Below are positions 60,753 through 64,000 of a DNA stretch of 64,000 nt, one piece after another. The notes below the pieces were generated by a model. The model did not search any database, had not been told where the DNA came from, and saw only the letters and a list, made by a program, of their open reading frames with translations. The position numbers and the translations under genes were made by a program. Source of the DNA: Candidatus Binatia bacterium (lineage in GTDB: Bacteria > Desulfobacterota > Binatia > UBA9968); assembly GCA_036504975.1 (NCBI GenBank), contig DASXUF010000012.1:1-64000 (forward strand), written 5' to 3'. Every line of letters begins with the position of its first letter. The stretch's first letter is position 1.

Positions 60753-62210
60753 ATGGCGTCGGAAAAAATAAAAAGGATCCACAAGCGGCAACTGTTCGGC
60801 ACCGACGGCGTCCGGGGAGTGGCGAATCTGGAGCCGATGACCTCCGAGATGGCCTTGAAGCTCGGGCGGGCCCTGGCCGCCGTCGTGCACGACCCGCGGG
60901 CGGATATTTCGGGGGCGCCGGCCGAGCGCAAGACGCCTTCGCCGTCCAAACTCACCGGCGTCCATGGGCCCCACCGCTACAAAATTCTCATCGGCAAGGA
61001 CACGCGCCTTTCCGGCTATATGCTGGAGACGGCGCTGGCTTCGGGAATTTGCTCCATGGGGGTGGACGTTCTCCAGGTCGGGCCCTTGCCGACGCCGGGC
61101 GTGGCGTACCTCACGCGCAGCATGCGGGCCGACGCGGGCGTGGTCATTTCCGCGTCCCACAACCCGTTTCAGGACAACGGCATCAAGTTTTTTTCCTACG
61201 ACGGCTTCAAGCTGCCGGACGAAACCGAGGCGCGGATGGAGGAGATGATTTTTTCCGGCGAGACGGAGCGTCACCGGCCAACGGCGGACGAGATCGGCAA
61301 AGCGTTTCGCGTCGACGACGCGGTCGGGAGATACGTGGTCTGCCTCAAGGGCACTTTTCCCCGGCATCTTACCCTGGAAGGGATGAAGATCGTAGTCGAC
61401 TGCGGGCATGGAGCGGCGTACCGGGTAGCGCCTTTGGTTTTGACGGAGCTCGGGGCCGAAGTCATTTCGATCGGCGTCCGTCCGGACGGCGAGAACATCA
61501 ACCGGGGCTGCGGCTCGCTCTATCCCGAGACCGCGTGTCAGGCATTGCAAGAGCATGGGGCGGATCTGGCGATCTCCATGGACGGCGACGCGGACCGGGC
61601 GATGTTCATCGACGAAAAAGGCGAAGTCGTGGACGGCGATCAGGTCCTCGCCATCTGCGCGAAAGATATGCGCGACAAGAAATCTCTGAAAGGGGGAACG
61701 GTCGTCGCGACCGTGATGAGCAACCTGGGTCTGGAATTGGCTCTAAAGGGAATGGGGCTGAATCTCCTGCGCACTCAGGTAGGCGACCGCTACGTCGTCG
61801 AAGAGATGGTGCGCGGCGGCTTCAACCTGGGCGGCGAGCAGTCCGGCCATCTGCTTTTCCTCGACCACAACACGACCGGGGACGGCTGCGTTACGGCCTT
61901 GCAGCTTCTGGCAGTCATGGTGGAAACCGGACGCAGCCTCGGAGAATTGAAAAAGGTGATGACGCAGCTTCCACAGGTGCTGCTCAACGTGAAAGTCAAA
62001 GAGAGAAAAGACTTGGCGGCTTTGCCGCAGGTGCGGGCCAAGATCGCCGCCGTGGAGAAAGAGCTCGGCACGCGCGGCAGGCTTCTGGTCCGCTACTCGG
62101 GCACCGAGCTGCTGGCGCGCGTCATGCTGGAAGGAGAAAACGAGGGGCGGATTCGGCAGATGGCGGAGGAGATAGCGGAAGAGATCAGGAAGGAGATCGG
62201 CAAAAGCTAG
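60753..62210 (+). CDS. glmM: phosphoglucosamine mutase
   Basis: Interconverts glucosamine-6-phosphate and glucosamine-1-phosphate for peptidoglycan and LPS precursors. In several bacteria it also inhibits CdaA. 485 residues, about 35 more than typical. The extra part is near residues 48-68 between AAVVHDPRA and [10 protein letters not shown]. Begins [12 protein letters not shown], with catalytic Ser135 in [12 protein letters not shown], magnesium site DGDADR at 277-282, EQSGHL and the C-terminal phosphate loop [18 protein letters not shown]-type site upstream. Confidence 0.95.
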   Translation: MASEKIKRIHKRQLFGTDGVRGVANLEPMTSEMALKLGRALAAVVHDPRADISGAPAERKTPSPSKLTGVHGPHRYKILIGKDTRLSGYMLETALASGICSMGVDVLQVGPLPTPGVAYLTRSMRADAGVVISASHNPFQDNGIKFFSYDGFKLPDETEARMEEMIFSGETERHRPTADEIGKAFRVDDAVGRYVVCLKGTFPRHLTLEGMKIVVDCGHGAAYRVAPLVLTELGAEVISIGVRPDGENINRGCGSLYPETACQALQEHGADLAISMDGDADRAMFIDEKGEVVDGDQVLAICAKDMRDKKSLKGGTVVATVMSNLGLELALKGMGLNLLRTQVGDRYVVEEMVRGGFNLGGEQSGHLLFLDHNTTGDGCVTALQLLAVMVETGRSLGELKKVMTQLPQVLLNVKVKERKDLAALPQVRAKIAAVEKELGTRGRLLVRYSGTELLARVMLEGENEGRIRQMAEEIAEEIRKEIGKS

Positions 62211-62290
62211 AATTCAGAATTCAGGAGTCAGAATTCAGGAGCGGGGAGGCATTCTGGATTCTGACTTCTGGCTACTGGATTCCTTCTGAC
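62208..62290. repeat. GAATTCAGGAGTCAGAATTC-type inverted repeat between glmM and pdxJ
   Basis: Direct AGAATTCAG units at about 62209-62240 are followed by an inverted, diverged set (TGGATTCTGACTTCTGG, ACTGGATTCCTTCTGAC) to 62290. The pieces can fold on each other. It occupies essentially the whole glmM-pdxJ gap. Confidence 0.7.
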
Positions 62291-62300
62291 GAGCACGAAC

Positions 62301-63014
62301 ATGATTCGTCTTGGAGTGAACGTCGATCACGTGGCCACGGTCAGACAGGCCAGAGGGATCGACATTCCCGACCCGGTGACGGCGGCGCTGCTGGCCGAGA
62401 AAGGCGGGGCGGACGGCATCACCGTTCATCTGCGCGAGGACCGGCGCCACATTCAGCAGCGCGACGTCGAGCGGCTGCGCGCGAAGCTCAAGGCCAAGCT
62501 CAATCTGGAAATGGCCGTGACGCCGGAAATGGTCCGCCTGGCGGAAGAGATCAGGCCCGACGACGCCTGCTTTGTTCCCGAGCGGCGCCGAGAGCTGACG
62601 ACCGAGGGCGGACTCGACGTTTCGTCGCAAAAATTTAAGATTCGCGACGCCGCCCTACGTCTTCAAGCGCGCGGGATCCGAGTCGCTCTGTTCGTCGATC
62701 CGGACGAAAAACAGATCGAGGCCGCGAAGGAGACGGGCGCTCACGCCGTCGAAATTCACACCGGCGGCTATGCGAACGCGAAGGGAGACGGGTCGAAAGA
62801 GCTCGGCGAAATCGCCGCCGCCGTCGCGCTCGGGCGCCGCCTCGGGCTGGAGGTCCACGCCGGACACGGGCTGAATTACGAGAACGTGACGCCGATCGCG
62901 CGCATACCCGAGATCGTCGAGCTCAACATCGGCCACAGCATCGTGGCGCGGGCGATCATGGTCGGCATGGAGCAGGCGGTGAGGGAGATGAAGGGACTGT
63001 TGACGGTTAGGTAG
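62301..63014 (+). CDS. pdxJ: pyridoxine 5'-phosphate synthase
   Basis: Condenses 1-deoxyxylulose-5-phosphate with 3-amino-1-hydroxyacetone phosphate to pyridoxine 5'-phosphate (DXP-dependent vitamin B6 route). 237 residues, starting [19 protein letters not shown]. Other marks: [57 protein letters not shown] and [11 protein letters not shown], then [14 protein letters not shown]. Often followed by acpS, which is absent here. Confidence 0.96.
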   Translation: MIRLGVNVDHVATVRQARGIDIPDPVTAALLAEKGGADGITVHLREDRRHIQQRDVERLRAKLKAKLNLEMAVTPEMVRLAEEIRPDDACFVPERRRELTTEGGLDVSSQKFKIRDAALRLQARGIRVALFVDPDEKQIEAAKETGAHAVEIHTGGYANAKGDGSKELGEIAAAVALGRRLGLEVHAGHGLNYENVTPIARIPEIVELNIGHSIVARAIMVGMEQAVREMKGLLTVR

Positions 63015-63069
63015 GGGCGACCCCCCGTGGTCGCCCAAATTCGGGCAGGCACGGGGGCCTGCCCCTACG
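63012..63069. repeat. Double-hairpin GGGGCGACCC repeat, copy 2
   Basis: GTAGGGGCGACC...GGTCGCCC followed by GGGCAGGCAC..GGCCTGCCCCTAC, the same arrangement as at 11783-11840. It begins at the pdxJ stop codon and fills the gap before nnr, where acpS is found in many relatives. Confidence 0.85.
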
Positions 63070-63088
63070 CCATGACGAGAATTTGCAA

Positions 63089-64000
63089 TGTTCGTCGTTA
63101 CCGCAAAAGAGATGCGCGAGCTGGATCGGCTGACGATCGAAAAGCATGGCGTGCCGAGCCTCGCGCTGATGGAGCGCGCCGGTGAGGCCATCGCCGCGGC
63201 GCTCGTCGAGCGTTTCGGCAAAGCGGCCAAGGGCGGCGTCCTCGTCGTTTGCGGCAAGGGCAACAACGGCGGCGACGGCCTGGTGGTCGCGCGCCGGCTC
63301 AAAAAAAAAAGCATTCCGTGCGCGGTCGTCCTGCTGGCGCGTAAAGACGAGCTTTCGCCCGACGCGGCGGAAAATCTGCGCGCGTATCTCAAAGTCAAAG
63401 GGACCGTGGTTGAGGCCGGGGCGAACTCTCTCGCGCCGCTCCGGCAACGGCTCAAGGGGAAAAAACTCGTCGTGGATGCCGTCTTAGGCACGGGGCTCAA
63501 AGAAGAAGTGCGCGGCGTTTATGCCGAGGCGATCGCGCTGATCAACAGTTCCGGCTTGCCGGTCGTGGCCGCGGATGTGCCGTCGGGTCTTGACAGCGAC
63601 AGCGGCAAGCCGTTGGGCGCCTCTGTCAAAGCGAAGATGACGGTGGCGCTCGGCTATCCAAAATTAGGCGAAGTCATTTATCCCGGCGTGTCTTACGCCG
63701 GCGAGCTGGTCGTCGCCGACATCGGCATTCATCCCGCGGCGGTCGAAGAGGTCCGGCCGCGCGCCGAGCTGCTCGACGAGGAGGAGATCGGCCGGCTCGT
63801 TCCCGAAAGAGAGCCGGACAGCCACAAAGGAACTTACGGCCACCTGCTCGCCGTGGCGGGATCGCGCGGCAAGACCGGCGCGGCGATCCTCGCGTGCACA
63901 GCGGCGATACGCGCCGGCGCAGGGCTCGTGACCTTGGCCGCGGCGCGCTCTCTCAACGACATTTTCGCCGCTGCGCTCGTCGAAGTCATGACCGAACCGC
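63089..64000 (+). CDS. nnr: bifunctional NAD(P)H-hydrate epimerase / dehydratase (C-terminus outside window)
   Basis: Repairs hydrated NAD(P)H: the N-terminal YjeF_N domain epimerises S and R forms, and the C-terminal domain dehydrates the S form using ADP or ATP. 304 codons visible. Epimerase: VTAKEMRELDRLTIEKHG, the nucleotide loop GKGNNGGDGLVVARRL, DAVLGTGLKEEVRG and ADVPSGLDSDSG. The dehydratase domain begins near residue 225 with SHKGTYGHLLAVAGSRGKTGAA and is cut by the window end. A run of ten A residues at about 63301-63310 encodes Lys-Lys-Lys and could be a slippage site. Confidence 0.93.

Overview
The window is a GC-rich (about 60 %), densely coding bacterial chromosome segment. The gene set (MlaFEDC lipid transport, NrdJ, tilS-ftsH-folP-cdaA-cdaR-glmM-pdxJ-nnr, many orphan ABC substrate-binding proteins, N-methylhydantoinases) suggests an uncultivated Gram-negative lineage of the deltaproteobacterial / Binatota / Tectomicrobia / Rokubacteria kind. 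That placement is inference from gene content, not from a marker tree. No rRNA, tRNA, CRISPR array or intact insertion sequence was seen.

Layout. 1-5.5 kb (minus strand): truncated gamma-carbonic-anhydrase-like protein, L-2-hydroxyglutarate oxidase, a zinc alcohol dehydrogenase and the mlaE-mlaF-mlaD-mlaC operon. 5.6-11.7 kb: tRNA methyltransferase, DciA-like DUF721 protein, B12-dependent ribonucleotide reductase with a candidate NrdR-box pair, an HNH protein lacking its usual histidine, and a retropepsin-like protease. 12-22.3 kb (plus strand): rpsO, pnp, M16 peptidase, dut, purB, purS, purQ, purL, purF, a core information and purine block. 22.8-29.2 kb (minus strand): SWIB protein and a hyuA-hyuB-(SBP remnant)-hyuB hydantoinase/oxoprolinase cluster.

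29.2-33.5 kb is an accessory island. Two broken copies of the hyuA 5' end alternate with a nucleotidyltransferase pair, an orphan antitoxin, an AIPR abortive-infection protein, a HAD remnant and a two-gene membrane/receiver module of visibly lower GC. 33.5-47.4 kb holds catabolic and transport genes (NUDIX, substrate-binding proteins, amidohydrolases, an ABC ATPase without permease, a Gfo/Idh/MocA oxidoreductase, ornithine cyclodeaminase-like protein, exported methyltransferase, MFS exporter), with a GIY-YIG nuclease flanked by inverted palindromic repeats. 47.5-54.6 kb has two more substrate-binding proteins, a decayed type IIG restriction enzyme, a PIN-type toxin pair, SDR, sulfurtransferase, an AttH-like lipocalin and a small overlapping gene pair. 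54.6-64 kb is the conserved tilS-ftsH-folP-cdaA-cdaR-glmM-pdxJ-nnr block, linking tRNA modification, proteolysis, folate, c-di-AMP, peptidoglycan precursor, vitamin B6 and NAD(P)HX repair.

The strongest undescribed signal is the repeat content. A family of 140-160 bp elements with about 30-43 bp imperfect terminal inverted repeats occurs three times (6.4, 11.0 and 46.0 kb), with a lone terminus at 22.4 kb. At least five other intergenic repeat families are present, one of which has entered the reading frame of the M16 peptidase.
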